Assembly: GCA_965202795.1 (NCBI GenBank)
Contig: OZ241848.1
Location: 1,922,001 to 1,986,000 of the forward strand
DNA: 64,000 nt
Origin: JACOND01 sp965202795
GTDB lineage: Bacteria > Bdellovibrionota > Bdellovibrionia > Bdellovibrionales > UBA1609
Direction: 5' to 3'
Below the pieces are notes generated by a model. The model had not been told where the DNA came from and searched no databases. It saw only the letters and a list, made by a program, of their open reading frames with translations. Shown here piece by piece: positions 38,171 to 47,562 of the stretch; the stretch's first letter is position 1, and each line of letters opens with the position of its first letter. Both the position numbers and the translations under genes were made by a program.

Positions 38171-38262
38171 GAGCGGCCGCGGGGCCGGCCCAGCAAACAG
38201 GCGGCGGGGCCGGCCCAGCAAACAGGCCGCGGGGCCGGCGCCCATCAAACAGGCGGGCTAAT
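38171..38262 (+). repeat. Three hairpin-repeat copies in a leader
   Basis: Three head-to-tail copies ending in CAGCAAACAGG, CAGCAAACAGG and CATCAAACAGG. They lie between the promoter and the ATG at 38291, so they would be in the 5' untranslated RNA. Confidence 0.8.
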
Positions 38263-38290
38263 GGTTTGTAATAGGAGGATCTAAGAGACA

Positions 38291-39667
38291 ATGAGAGAAT
38301 CTGAAATGAGCAGCTGTTCTGATATTCTGCGATTCGGCGCCAAAGCCGGACGCGCCCTCTTTTTCATCCTGAATTTTGCGCTGGGCGCGCCGCTTTCCAA
38401 GGCGGAATCAGACAGGCTTCCCGAAGCTGTGGAGCGGGCTGCCAGGGCCATTGTGAAAATAAATACAGGCGCGGATATGTATGTCGCGGGATTTGCTGTT
38501 AAAGCTCCAGACGGCGAAAATTTTATCGCCGCTGATTTGAGTTTCGCGGTGGCGGGCCTTCGCGAGGCGTCTAAGTTTCAAATTGAAGACATATACGGCC
38601 GCCGGATTCTGGGAGAAGTCTATGTGGCGGCTTTTGATATGGCCAGCCGGCTTGCTCTGCTGAAGGCGCCCGGCTGGAGCGGCCCTGTTTTGCCGCTCTC
38701 TGATTTTAAAGCCGGCCCATCTAAAGAAGCCCATTATCAATTAAGCTTTATCAGTGAGGAACAATCAGAGGAAAAGGGCGGCTGGGAAGAGGGCGAGTGG
38801 AAAACAGCGGAGAGCCTTTTCCCAGGAAAATCCCAGGGACAATCCCAGGGAAAATCCACAGGCAAGCTCCGGTACGCGGAGGTTTTTGGCCTGGCCGCTG
38901 ACTGGAAACACAGCTTTTACGGCTACACGCATGGCATTAACAGGAGAGCCGGCCCTCTGCTTAACAAAAATGGCGCCTTGGCTGGATCGATTTATGGCCA
39001 TGATCGAAGGCATGCTGTGTTTGGAGCAAAATCCTCCGCTTTGGAAAAGCTGCTAAAAAGCGCGGCGCGGCGCCGCTTTTCAGCAGCAAGCTTTGTAAAA
39101 GAGATGGAAAAACAGCTGGCGGATATGGGATCAGCCGCCATGGCGGGAGATGGCGAGGCGGCCTGGACACTGGCTCTTTTTTCCCGCGATGAGGCCGGCG
39201 ATAGAGGGGAATATGAAAAGTGGCGGGACTTGGCGCTTAGGGCGGGAAACAGCAGAGCTTTTTATTTTGCGGCTCTTGAATGGATAGAGCTTGAAGAATA
39301 TGAAAAAGCCCTGCCGGCTTTGCGCGGCGCGGCGGATCAGGGCCAGAGCAGCGCGATGCCCCTGCTGGCCTCTGCATTTTTATATGGGGAGGCGGGGGTT
39401 GTCCGGGATTTAAAAGCCGGGGCGCTTCTTATGCAAAAAGCCGCGGAGAGGCAAAATCCTGAAGCTGCGTGGGAGCTGGCCGCTCTGTATCTGTTTGGCG
39501 AAGGGCTGCCCAAAGACACCGCAAAAGGCATGGAGATTTTGCATGATCTGGAGCGGAAAGGCTTTAAGCCGGCGGGGGAGGCTTTGAAAAGAATGGCCAT
39601 GCGGGGGCCGCTCTTTTCATACCCAGACAAAAGCTTCCGCTGCCGAATATCTATAATGGGAAAATAA
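38291..39667 (+). CDS. Exported trypsin-fold pseudoprotease with Sel1 repeats
   Basis: A signal peptide (ALFFILNFALGAPLSKA) leads to a trypsin-like fold in which the catalytic positions are changed. The strand that should carry TNxHxV reads ENFIAADLSFAVAG, and the nucleophile loop that should read GxSGxP reads RRAGPLLN. The fold is recognised from strand order and from VAAFDMASRLALLKA, where the Asp position may survive. Residues 290-440 are Sel1/TPR-like repeats (LPLLASAFLYGEAGVVRDLKAG, AAWELAALYLFGEGLPKDTAKG). It probably binds rather than cuts. It is followed 36 bp later by the coiled-coil membrane protein. Confidence 0.75.
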   Translation: MRESEMSSCSDILRFGAKAGRALFFILNFALGAPLSKAESDRLPEAVERAARAIVKINTGADMYVAGFAVKAPDGENFIAADLSFAVAGLREASKFQIEDIYGRRILGEVYVAAFDMASRLALLKAPGWSGPVLPLSDFKAGPSKEAHYQLSFISEEQSEEKGGWEEGEWKTAESLFPGKSQGQSQGKSTGKLRYAEVFGLAADWKHSFYGYTHGINRRAGPLLNKNGALAGSIYGHDRRHAVFGAKSSALEKLLKSAARRRFSAASFVKEMEKQLADMGSAAMAGDGEAAWTLALFSRDEAGDRGEYEKWRDLALRAGNSRAFYFAALEWIELEEYEKALPALRGAADQGQSSAMPLLASAFLYGEAGVVRDLKAGALLMQKAAERQNPEAAWELAALYLFGEGLPKDTAKGMEILHDLERKGFKPAGEALKRMAMRGPLFSYPDKSFRCRISIMGK

Positions 39668-39702
39668 GGGAGAGGCTAAAAAAATAAGGGAGGGAATCTG
39701 TT

Positions 39703-41538
39703 ATGAGCCAAAATATTTTAAATTCAATAAAGGTCAAAACGGCCGCCGCGCTGTGTTTTTTTTCAGCTTCGGCCTTTGGCTTTCCGGCAAAAAAGGATCC
39801 TTTTGGCGCGCCTGTTTCTAAAAGCTTTTCTGAAAGCGGGGCGGAGCAGCCGCAAGGCCGGCCCTTTAAAATTGAAATCCAGGCTGCGGTTTTTGAAAGG
39901 GAAGATGGCCGCCTGTATCCAAAATGCCGGGTGTCTTTAAAAAAACATCCAGAGGCTTTGCCTGGCTTTGTCAAAGAGGCTGCGAGTCTTGCCGAAGAGT
40001 TTGCCGGCGAAAGCTTGGGCGGCCTTGACAGCCAGAGCAGCCAGCGGGAGCGTCCCGCCAGCCCGTTCATTAAAACAGGCCTGGACGGCCTGGAAGAATG
40101 CCCGGCGGATATCAGCCTGGCTTTAACAGAGCGGGCGGAGCATTTTGCGCTGCATCCTCAGCTTGCTGCGGCGCCTTTTGTTTTAGCGCCTGCCGCTTAT
40201 GGAGCGGGCATGGCTCTGTCCAGCTGCGCGCTGGGAGCGCTAATAGGCGGATGGGGCGGCTGGCAGCTGGCTGATGAGCGGGAGACTGGCTGGCGGGAGA
40301 GGCGGCTTGAAAAATTTGAAGGAATGGAATTTCTAAAATATCTTCCCACTTCCGGGGAGTTTATGACAGGCATAGCCCCTTTTTTGAGCGCCGGGCTTTC
40401 CATGGCCACAAGCTACACTGCCGCGGAATTCTCTAACGATCTTGCCTATCAGTCAAGAAAGGGGATGGAAAGCAGCCTGCGGAGAAAACTCGAAACAAAT
40501 CTTGTAAAACTTATCACGGGCTTCAGCGGCGGACTGGGGTTTTTGTGCGGAGTCGCAGGCTCTCCTGTGGGGTATTTTTTGGGGAAAACTAAAATAGCGG
40601 AGGAAAAAGCCTCTATGAACCGCCAAAGATGGGAGCAGGCCAGCCAAAAGGCTGAAGCCTCAGAGGCCGCTTTGTCAAGCGCGCAGGCTGACCTCCAGAA
40701 ATTGACACGGTCTTTAGGGCATGCGTCCAGCAAAAACGCGGCGCTGCGGGTCTCCCTGGATGAGGCGGGCCGCCGCGCGGAGGGCCTGCGCTCTGATTTG
40801 ACAGCGGCGGAGCTGAGAGCCTCCCGCCTGCAGCGCGTCCTGGAGCTGAACAGCTCCTTTGAGGGCGCGGCGGCTTTGGCTGAGAAGGCCTCAGCGGCTT
40901 TAAAGGAGGCGCGGGCCAAAGAGGCTGAAAAAACAGCCGCCGCCGCCGCAGCAGCCGAAGTCCTGAAAGTCCGGCAGATTTATGTTGAATCTCTGAAAGC
41001 GGATTTTGACAGAGAGGCGGAAAATGTCCGCGGCCTGGAGCGGGCGCTGGAGGCTGAAAGCGGCTTGTTTGCGGAAAAAATCTCGTCCGCTCTTTTTAAG
41101 GCGCGCGGGCAAATAGCGGAAAAACATCAAAAACTGGAAAGCTTTGCGCGGGATATCCCTGGCATGGAGGCGCGCGGCCTCAAGCTGCGGGCGGAGAGCG
41201 AAGAGCTGAGCGGCCTTCGGAAAAAGAGCGAAAAGCGGGCGGAGCTGGCCCGGCGGCGGGCGGAGGCGGCTGAAATGGCGCGGGAGTTAGAGATGGAAAA
41301 GCTTAAGCTCTCGGATTTAACGCTCAGCCTAAAGGGCCTGGAATCAGAAGTTTCTGATTTAAAGCTGGCTTTGGATGGGGGCCTTGGCCATGGCAGTGAG
41401 CTGGCTTCCGCGCTCTCCGCGGCGCGGGCGAAGGAGGCGGAGCGGCTGCGGGAGCTGGAAGCCAGCGCTCAAAAAATACAGGCGCTGGAGAGGGCTCTCG
41501 CGGCGCGGCAGGCGCCTGCCCATTGGACATCCGAATAA
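39703..41538 (+). CDS. Exported or membrane protein with long coiled coil
   Basis: Signal peptide residues 12-27 (TAAALCFFSASAFGF). Hydrophobic segments near 155-185 and 215-275 (APFVLAPAAYGAGMALSS, FSGGLGFLCGVAGSPVGYFLG) could cross the inner membrane. From 300 to 605 the protein is almost pure heptad coiled coil rich in Ala, Glu, Lys and Arg. I recognise no family. The form, a membrane hairpin plus long rod, suggests a tether or scaffold. It lies in a run with the pseudoprotease and ends 32 bp from the convergent large exported protein. Confidence 0.75.
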   Translation: MSQNILNSIKVKTAAALCFFSASAFGFPAKKDPFGAPVSKSFSESGAEQPQGRPFKIEIQAAVFEREDGRLYPKCRVSLKKHPEALPGFVKEAASLAEEFAGESLGGLDSQSSQRERPASPFIKTGLDGLEECPADISLALTERAEHFALHPQLAAAPFVLAPAAYGAGMALSSCALGALIGGWGGWQLADERETGWRERRLEKFEGMEFLKYLPTSGEFMTGIAPFLSAGLSMATSYTAAEFSNDLAYQSRKGMESSLRRKLETNLVKLITGFSGGLGFLCGVAGSPVGYFLGKTKIAEEKASMNRQRWEQASQKAEASEAALSSAQADLQKLTRSLGHASSKNAALRVSLDEAGRRAEGLRSDLTAAELRASRLQRVLELNSSFEGAAALAEKASAALKEARAKEAEKTAAAAAAAEVLKVRQIYVESLKADFDREAENVRGLERALEAESGLFAEKISSALFKARGQIAEKHQKLESFARDIPGMEARGLKLRAESEELSGLRKKSEKRAELARRRAEAAEMARELEMEKLKLSDLTLSLKGLESEVSDLKLALDGGLGHGSELASALSAARAKEAERLRELEASAQKIQALERALAARQAPAHWTSE

Positions 41539-41570
41539 TCAAATCCCGCGGCTGAAGCCTCATGCCGGGG

Positions 41571-44500
41571 CTAAAGGGCTTCATCGGGGGCGATGGCGAT
41601 CCAGTCTCCGCCGGCCTCTGTCTGGCGCTCCAAAACAATGTCAATGTCAAGGGGGACTTGGATGCGGGCCAATATCTCCTCTTGATACAGAAGCTCGTCG
41701 GGAAATATATACCTGTTGACTCCCGCTTTGGAAAGGCCCATCAAAGCCTCCCGAAAGCCCTCAAAATTCCGCCCGGCGCGGTAAGAATCTAAAAGCGCGC
41801 GGATGGCGCTGTCCCTGTGATTTTGAAAGGTGTCGCTGTAGCTGATGGCGGGGATGTTGATAAAAGCGGGGGAGTTAACCGCCTCCACCTCATAGCGCGC
41901 CTTCACATGGGCCCAGCAGCTGGTGTTAAAATAAGTGATCTCTCCGCACTGGCGCGCCTCCCTTTGCGCCACAGCCTCTCCAAGCTCTGCATTGGACAGC
42001 AGAGCGGATGATTTCCTCTCTTCGCTGCCGGCGCTTTTTTTTCGGCTTGAATCTCTGCGGCGGGCGCGGTCTAAGGCCGAATCGCTGCCGCTTTCCCCTC
42101 TTGGATCATATTTTTTTTTGGCTTTAATTTTTGGAAAAATCAAATAGATTTCCTCAGACTGGCCATTGCCCATCGGCAGCCGGCCATGAAGAATGCGGCT
42201 GTTTTGCATGAGACGGAAAACATTGCGCTCATCCCCGTCTGAATGGGATTCTTTTAAAAAATAGTCAATCCCGCAGCCGGCAATTTTTTCCAGCAGAAAC
42301 CGCTTTAAATCCCTGGTTTCAAAAGAGGAAAAAACAAACCCCCTCTCCCTAAAGTAAGAGTAATATTCCTTTAAAAGCTGGCGGGAGCGCGCGCGAAGGG
42401 ATGATCCGACAGCCATAGCCCCGGCCATGCGCCCGTCCGCCCAGACCGCCTCATAATCGGGGCCGGAGGAAAGCGCCGCAAACCTCAGGCCCTCCTCTTT
42501 GACCCGCGCCAAAATCTTTGCCCGGTAGCTGGATCCTCCGCTGATCCGCCATTCCACAGCCTCGTTCAGCAGAATCTCCCCCGGCTCCGCGCTTTGATAA
42601 AAAACCTCCCGGCTGGCCTCTTCCGCAACAGCGTAATGGATCCCAAAATCAGTGGCCTGGGCGCCGGGGACCCCCTCAATAGGGTCTGAGGCCAAAATGA
42701 CCGCCTTTATGCTCCCCAGGGGCTTTCCCCATTTGTCTTCCACTGTTTTTTTTGCGGGCGGCAGCGCGGGGGCCGGCCCGTCATGCTCCGCTTCTGAAAA
42801 CTCCCTGTTGAGCCGAAACGCTTCTGTGAAAACCGGGCGAAAGCCCTGCCGCTCATGATAAGCTCTAGCTGCCGGCCCGGCGACGGGCGGAGGCGGCTCT
42901 GTTCTGGCAAGGGTGATGTCTGAAACAATTTCTCTTGGCAGGCCAAAAAGCTCATCCACATGCCCCCTGGCCGCATAATAAAGCTTTGACTGAAAGACAT
43001 CGCTCAAAAGGGGAATGCTGCGGGCGGCTTCGTTTGTCAGGGAGACTGTGATTTTCTCTCTGTAAAGGGCCGATTCATTCGGCGGAAGAATTTTTAGAAG
43101 AGGCAGAAGGGGCCGGAGAAATCCATAATCGGAAAGCCTTGCGCGGCGGGTTTCGGAGGCGGTCAGCTTCAGAAGGGACAGGGCCGCGCTGAGATAGGGC
43201 TGGAGATCCTCATAGCTGGCGGGCGGCAGGGCCGCGGCGGCAATCCCGCCCCGGCTGCTCAAATCAGTCAAATGAGGGCGGCGGCTGAGCAGATCCAAAT
43301 AAAGATCTGGAGATCTTAGCAGGGCGCTCCAAAGGCTTTTGGCGATAAGCTGCGGGCGGCGCGATTCCAGGCCGCCTTCCAGAGCGGCTGTTAAAAACGG
43401 CAGAGTTTTCTCTGTCAGAGGCTCCCGCGCCTCTGTCATGTCATGCAAAGCGGCTTCGGCCTCATCCAGGCTGCTTGTCTCCGGCCCTGGCAGCGGCCGA
43501 AGCTCTTCAAAAATTTTCAGCTCCAGCTTTGGCTCCCGCGCCTCCTCATCCCAAATATGAAAAACAAAGCTGCGGCCTGAAACATGCTTGATGTGATAAG
43601 GGCAGTCTTTGACAAAGCTTCGGGCCATGCGGCCCTGTTTTGTGTCAAAAACAAAAAAGCCGCCGCCCGGCTCAGCGGCGGCAAAGGCCAGAGTCCGATC
43701 TTTGCTAAAGCCAAAAGCGCAGATATCCTCTGCCGGCCGCTGAAAAAGAGCCGCCCGCCGGGCCGGATCATAAGGATGGGCCAGGGCCTGAAAAATCCTC
43801 TCCCCCTTTTCGCTAAACAGCTCAAAGGCAAAGCTTCCGCCCTTTCCGATGGCAAACTTTTTTTCCGGCGAAATCCGCGCCTGCCGCCCGCTGGGAATAT
43901 GATAAATGTTCCAGCGGCTTTCCCTGTTATCCGCCTCCCTCTCATCTGAAGGCCCTCCGCCTGAATGAAAGGCGCCGATAAAAGGGTAGTCTATATGCTG
44001 AAACAGCTCAAAAATCAGGCGCCTGCCTCTTTGAGGGGGCGCCGGCCGCCCTTCGCCGCCGCTCGCCGGCCTGCCTTTTGATGCCCCCCCCTCTGCCGGA
44101 GCCGCGCTCCGCCCAAACAGCGCTCTCATGGCTTTCGGATCCAAAAAATTTCTCATGACGCCCTCGTCTGTCTCAGTTTCCGCTAAAGGCTCCGGGAACA
44201 CATCAAATGGCAGGACAAACTCCCGCCTGTCAGGGATTGAGCGCAGCAGAAACCCGCGCTGTCTGGGATCAAGCATCAGGGCATAGGAGCCGTCTGGAGA
44301 CATCGCGCATTTATAGGGCGCGCTGATTAGGCTTTTGATCTGTTCAGGCCAGGGCATTTCTGATGAAGCCTCTTTCTGAAGATATCTCTGTGGCGCGGGC
44401 CTGCCGGGAAAAGCTTCAGGGGAGAGCCAGTCAAATCCCTCCACAGGGCCAAAAAGCTCTGTCTGCCGGCCGCCGCCCTCCGCCAAAGAGATCTGATGCA

Positions 44501-45362
44501 GGCTCCCATCCCGGCTGACAAAAAAAAGCCGGCTCATGGAATCATCTATGGCATGACAAAGCTTGTCCCCCATATTGATTGTGATTTCTTTGGCTTTGCG
44601 CATGGTTTTTAAGCTGATTTCATAGAATATTCCCCTGTCTCCGCCCTCAGAATGCCTGGAGGCAAGCCCCTTCAAATCATCCACAGAAAGCTTTCTGTCC
44701 CCCATTGAGGCAAAAATGCCGGGGATGCCGCTGAGGCTGGCGGCAAAAATCCTCAGTGTCCAGCCATCCTCCATAAGCTTCGCTCTCAGAGCATGTTTTT
44801 GCGCGCCGTTTTTTAAAAGAGGAATTTCTGTCTCCGCGCCATCTGTCAGGCTTCGGACCATCAGGGCGCCGCTTTCAGAGGGAAGGCCCCAAATTTTAGA
44901 GCCGTCTTTCGCAAAGCCGGAGATGATTTCATGGAATAAGCTGGAGGTTTTTAAAAACCCGGATTTTTTGCCTGTTTTCAGATCAAGCAGGATGAGCATG
45001 GTTTCTTCGCCTTCAGGGGCGCCCCCGCTCAGCCTCTCCGCCGGCAGCAAATCTCTGGGCTTTTTCTGGCCCCGGCTGTCAGCAGCGGCTTTGGAGGGGC
45101 TGCCGCGCCGCGGCTTCTCTATCCAGCGATGCCGCTTCAAAAGCGCATAGCGCCCCCGCGGCCCTGTTTCCACAATAAAATAGTCATCTTCGCCAGTCAC
45201 AGGGAAAAACTGATGGCCAAGCGAAAAGCTGTCCGCGGCCCAGCTGGCTTCAGCCGCGCCGGCCGGATCCCGGCTGTTTTCCGCGGCCGCTTCAGGCAGA
45301 GCGCGGCCCAGAGCCTGCCCCGGATTGACAAACAAAAAAAGCGCGGCAGACAAAAGCTTCAT
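41571..45362 (-). CDS. Large exported protein, propeller-like, with possible His/Cys peptidase end
   Basis: I start it at ATG 45362, giving the signal peptide MKLLSAALFLFVNPGQALG; the open frame extends to 45401. Residues 60-600 have recurrent short strand units (SKIWGLPSESGALMVRSL, SYALMLDPRQRGFLLRS, AAAEPGGGFFVFDTKQG), suggesting a beta-propeller. Then an alpha-helical part follows (about 640-900). The C-terminal 350 residues hold CGIDYFLKESHSDGDERN (His near 1038) and, after a strand-rich part, ITYFNTSCWAHVKARYE (Cys near 1146). A His followed by a Cys at such strand ends is the dyad layout of clan CD peptidases (caspase, gingipain), but the evidence is motif shape only. It is downstream of and close to the active trypsin-like gene (13 bp). 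Confidence 0.75.
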   Translation of the reverse strand: MKLLSAALFLFVNPGQALGRALPEAAAENSRDPAGAAEASWAADSFSLGHQFFPVTGEDDYFIVETGPRGRYALLKRHRWIEKPRRGSPSKAAADSRGQKKPRDLLPAERLSGGAPEGEETMLILLDLKTGKKSGFLKTSSLFHEIISGFAKDGSKIWGLPSESGALMVRSLTDGAETEIPLLKNGAQKHALRAKLMEDGWTLRIFAASLSGIPGIFASMGDRKLSVDDLKGLASRHSEGGDRGIFYEISLKTMRKAKEITINMGDKLCHAIDDSMSRLFFVSRDGSLHQISLAEGGGRQTELFGPVEGFDWLSPEAFPGRPAPQRYLQKEASSEMPWPEQIKSLISAPYKCAMSPDGSYALMLDPRQRGFLLRSIPDRREFVLPFDVFPEPLAETETDEGVMRNFLDPKAMRALFGRSAAPAEGGASKGRPASGGEGRPAPPQRGRRLIFELFQHIDYPFIGAFHSGGGPSDEREADNRESRWNIYHIPSGRQARISPEKKFAIGKGGSFAFELFSEKGERIFQALAHPYDPARRAALFQRPAEDICAFGFSKDRTLAFAAAEPGGGFFVFDTKQGRMARSFVKDCPYHIKHVSGRSFVFHIWDEEAREPKLELKIFEELRPLPGPETSSLDEAEAALHDMTEAREPLTEKTLPFLTAALEGGLESRRPQLIAKSLWSALLRSPDLYLDLLSRRPHLTDLSSRGGIAAAALPPASYEDLQPYLSAALSLLKLTASETRRARLSDYGFLRPLLPLLKILPPNESALYREKITVSLTNEAARSIPLLSDVFQSKLYYAARGHVDELFGLPREIVSDITLARTEPPPPVAGPAARAYHERQGFRPVFTEAFRLNREFSEAEHDGPAPALPPAKKTVEDKWGKPLGSIKAVILASDPIEGVPGAQATDFGIHYAVAEEASREVFYQSAEPGEILLNEAVEWRISGGSSYRAKILARVKEEGLRFAALSSGPDYEAVWADGRMAGAMAVGSSLRARSRQLLKEYYSYFRERGFVFSSFETRDLKRFLLEKIAGCGIDYFLKESHSDGDERNVFRLMQNSRILHGRLPMGNGQSEEIYLIFPKIKAKKKYDPRGESGSDSALDRARRRDSSRKKSAGSEERKSSALLSNAELGEAVAQREARQCGEITYFNTSCWAHVKARYEVEAVNSPAFINIPAISYSDTFQNHRDSAIRALLDSYRAGRNFEGFREALMGLSKAGVNRYIFPDELLYQEEILARIQVPLDIDIVLERQTEAGGDWIAIAPDEAL

Positions 45363-45375
45363 AAAAACAGGCGCG

Positions 45376-46890
45376 TCAAAAGGCCTGCGCGCCGCAGGCA
45401 TTTTGCAAAGACTCAGAGAGCTGCTGCATGGGGCGGGCCGCCAGATCCATCAGGTTATTAACAATTGAGCAAGCTATTGTGTCTCCCTTCAGGGCCGCCG
45501 ATCCGAGCCATTTGAAAGCCTCCGCCTTCTGCCGCGGCCTTTCCTCCAGATCCGGCAGAGACAGAATGGCCAGGCCCAAATTCCTCTGCCCCGGCGCAAA
45601 GCCCTGCCCCGCAAGATCCTCAAAACACTCTAAAATCAGAGGCTGAACAGACGGCCAGCTCTCTTTGCCTATATGATGCCCGCCCAAAATATCGCAGACA
45701 TGATACAGAATATTCGCAGATACAGGCTGGCCGCTTTCTTTTGTTTTGAGGTAGCTGGACAAAAACAGCGCGACATCCTCTGATTTATTGAATTGGTCTA
45801 TTTTCATTGCCAGGATATCCATTCTCTCCCGGCTGGCGCTGTCCAGGATTTTGTCCATATCCCCGGGAGTCCAGTCTTTTTCATGGCGCTGAAGAGTGTC
45901 TAAAAGCCTGTCGTAATCATATTTGGAGAGCTTGTCTGCTGCAAGAATAACCTCCCTCTGCGCCGTCACATCCCCGGCTTTTGCCAGCTTCAGCAGCTCG
46001 CCCCTCGCCTCAAACATGCACTGGAAGAGGGAGGACGCGCAGGGCGGCGCCATGGCAGGCTCCTCTAAAAGGCTCAAATCCATGCCCAGGACAAAGTTGG
46101 ACACGCTTTCCTTGACAACAGCCAGCGCATGGCCCTCAGAATCCACAACAGGGGCGCCGCTTTTCCCCTGCATTTGGACTGTTTGAGCCATAAAAGAAAG
46201 CTTTTTCTGATAATGCCCTCTAAAAGAGACCGGCTCAATAGAGAGGGGCGGGAGCCGGGCGCCCTCATCAAAAGGCTCGCTCAGGAGGCCTGTCGGGAAG
46301 CTTAGAATATGCGCCCCAGCCGGGCCGCCGGCTGGCGGCGGCTGGATCCGCAGGGCCTGGGGGGGCTTTTCTCCCTTATCAGCCCAAAAAAAGCGGGGAA
46401 AATGAATCATGGCCAGATCATAAGAGGGAAAAACAGAAAATGGCCCCGCGCTGTCCAAATCAAAAATTTTTCCTCTGTAGAGCATGAAATATCTGACATG
46501 CTCATGCAGGGCGGCTGACACATTAAAAAAATGAAACACAGTGAGGAGCGAGGGCTCTCCGGTCCGGGGATCTTGCGCAAAAAAGCCAGAGGCCTCCGAC
46601 AAAAGGTATAAGCTCTCCCCATCCACAGCAAAAAGGCGCGCTATGGAATCCTCCGCGCCTTGGACAGCGGCGGGAAAAGCCGTTTGGGGGAGCGGAGCCT
46701 TTGACAAGCCCTCTGTCAAAGCCTCAATCCAGGCTCCCGCCTCCAGGAAGGGGCTTTGCGCGGCAGCGCCTTGGTTTTTCCCGAAAGGGATGCTTTTTGC
46801 CTGAGGGGGGGCCGCCTCCGCCGGCTGCGGGGCTGCCGAAATCAGCAAAAAAACAGCAAAAATAAAGATCATCATGTTTTTAAATGTCAT
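45376..46890 (-). CDS. Exported trypsin-like serine protease
   Basis: Signal peptide MTFKNMMIFIFAVFLLISAA; ATG 46890 is fixed by AAGGAGG nine bases upstream. Triad residues: His in LLTVFHFFN (near 119), Asp in PSYDLAMIHFP (near 156), Ser in MQGKSGAPVVDSEGHALAVV (near 242). The C-terminal half (270-500) is helical with repeat-like pieces such as AKAGDVTAQREVIL and GSAALKGDTIACSIVNNL that resemble Sel1 units. It is related in plan to the proteins at 28118 and 38291. It likely acts in the periplasm or after secretion. A strong promoter lies 75 bp upstream. Confidence 0.85.
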   Translation of the reverse strand: MTFKNMMIFIFAVFLLISAAPQPAEAAPPQAKSIPFGKNQGAAAQSPFLEAGAWIEALTEGLSKAPLPQTAFPAAVQGAEDSIARLFAVDGESLYLLSEASGFFAQDPRTGEPSLLTVFHFFNVSAALHEHVRYFMLYRGKIFDLDSAGPFSVFPSYDLAMIHFPRFFWADKGEKPPQALRIQPPPAGGPAGAHILSFPTGLLSEPFDEGARLPPLSIEPVSFRGHYQKKLSFMAQTVQMQGKSGAPVVDSEGHALAVVKESVSNFVLGMDLSLLEEPAMAPPCASSLFQCMFEARGELLKLAKAGDVTAQREVILAADKLSKYDYDRLLDTLQRHEKDWTPGDMDKILDSASRERMDILAMKIDQFNKSEDVALFLSSYLKTKESGQPVSANILYHVCDILGGHHIGKESWPSVQPLILECFEDLAGQGFAPGQRNLGLAILSLPDLEERPRQKAEAFKWLGSAALKGDTIACSIVNNLMDLAARPMQQLSESLQNACGAQAF

Positions 46891-46964
46891 GTTTTTTTTC
46901 CTCCTTGCGCGCCTGGCGGGCTTTGCGGGCCAAAAGCCGCCGCTGCTCTTGCTTAAAGAAAAAG

Positions 46965-46993
46965 AGGATAGCATAAGGGGGCTTTTTTGTCAA
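46965..46993 (-). promoter_or_regulatory. Promoter for the trypsin-like protease at 45376
   Basis: TTGACA (46993-46988), 17 bp, TATCCT (46970-46965). Confidence 0.7.
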
Positions 46994-47100
46994 GTCTTGG
47001 CTTTTTTTTCTTCCGGGGCGCCGGGCCGCTGCTTTTAAGGCTTTTTCATTTTTTTTAGTTGATTTTCCGCCTAAAATCTGTATGGTTAAAATGATGCCGG

Positions 47101-47325
47101 CCGTTTTGGAGCATTATTGACCGCCTTAAGGAAAGCGGCCTCTCAGAAGAGCAGGCCAAAGTCATTGCCTCCATCAGTCATGAAGCCAGAGAGCAAATGG
47201 AAACCGCCCCCGCCGCAAAAAAAGACCTTGAGCGGTTAAAAAGGGATGTGACGATAAAAATATACTCTATGACAACAGTTCAGATTGGCGTCATTCCGGC
47301 TTTTCTCAAGCTTTTTGGCGGCTAA
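47101..47325 (+). pseudogene. Small DUF1640-like coiled-coil protein, start lost
   Basis: The frame encodes about 74 residues: IIDRLKESGLSEEQAKVIASISHE, a helix with KKDLERLKRDVTIKI, and a hydrophobic end MTTVQIGVIPAFLKLFGG. This is the plan of DUF1640/CCDC90-type proteins (helix, coiled coil, C-terminal membrane helix). No ATG, GTG or TTG lies in frame near the beginning; a TGA at 47092 precedes it. An ATGATG at 47091 is in another frame, so a frameshift at about 47100 would explain it. An ATT start is the other option. Confidence 0.5.
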
Positions 47326-47562
47326 GGCCTGCCGCGCGGAAACCTGCCCCCCCGGCTAAAAGCTGTATGTTTGCGGACAAAGCCCTCAAAGCGGGCTGGG
47401 CGGCCCGGCAAAAGAGCTTAAGGGCTGTTTTTTTCAGCTGTGAGCCATACAATTTTCATAGAGCGGAATCATAAAAACTCAAGCGCGATCAGCATAAATC
47501 CTGGCGCATTTGCGGGCTTTCAGGGCGGGCTTTCAGGAAGGCGCCTTCAGTTTTTCGGGAAG

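Larger units (their letters stand above)
46891..47562. other. Intergenic region with a small ORF remnant
   Basis: It contains the promoter of the protease (46965-46993), a small coding remnant (47101-47325) and, at 47475-47506, one arm of the palindrome also seen near 2546. Nothing else is supported. Confidence 0.5.

Noticed and set aside
38171..38262. Integron attC sites
   Set aside because: Hairpins with a fixed tail suggested attC, but the RYYYAAC and GTTRRRY boxes are missing and no integrase or gene cassettes are present.
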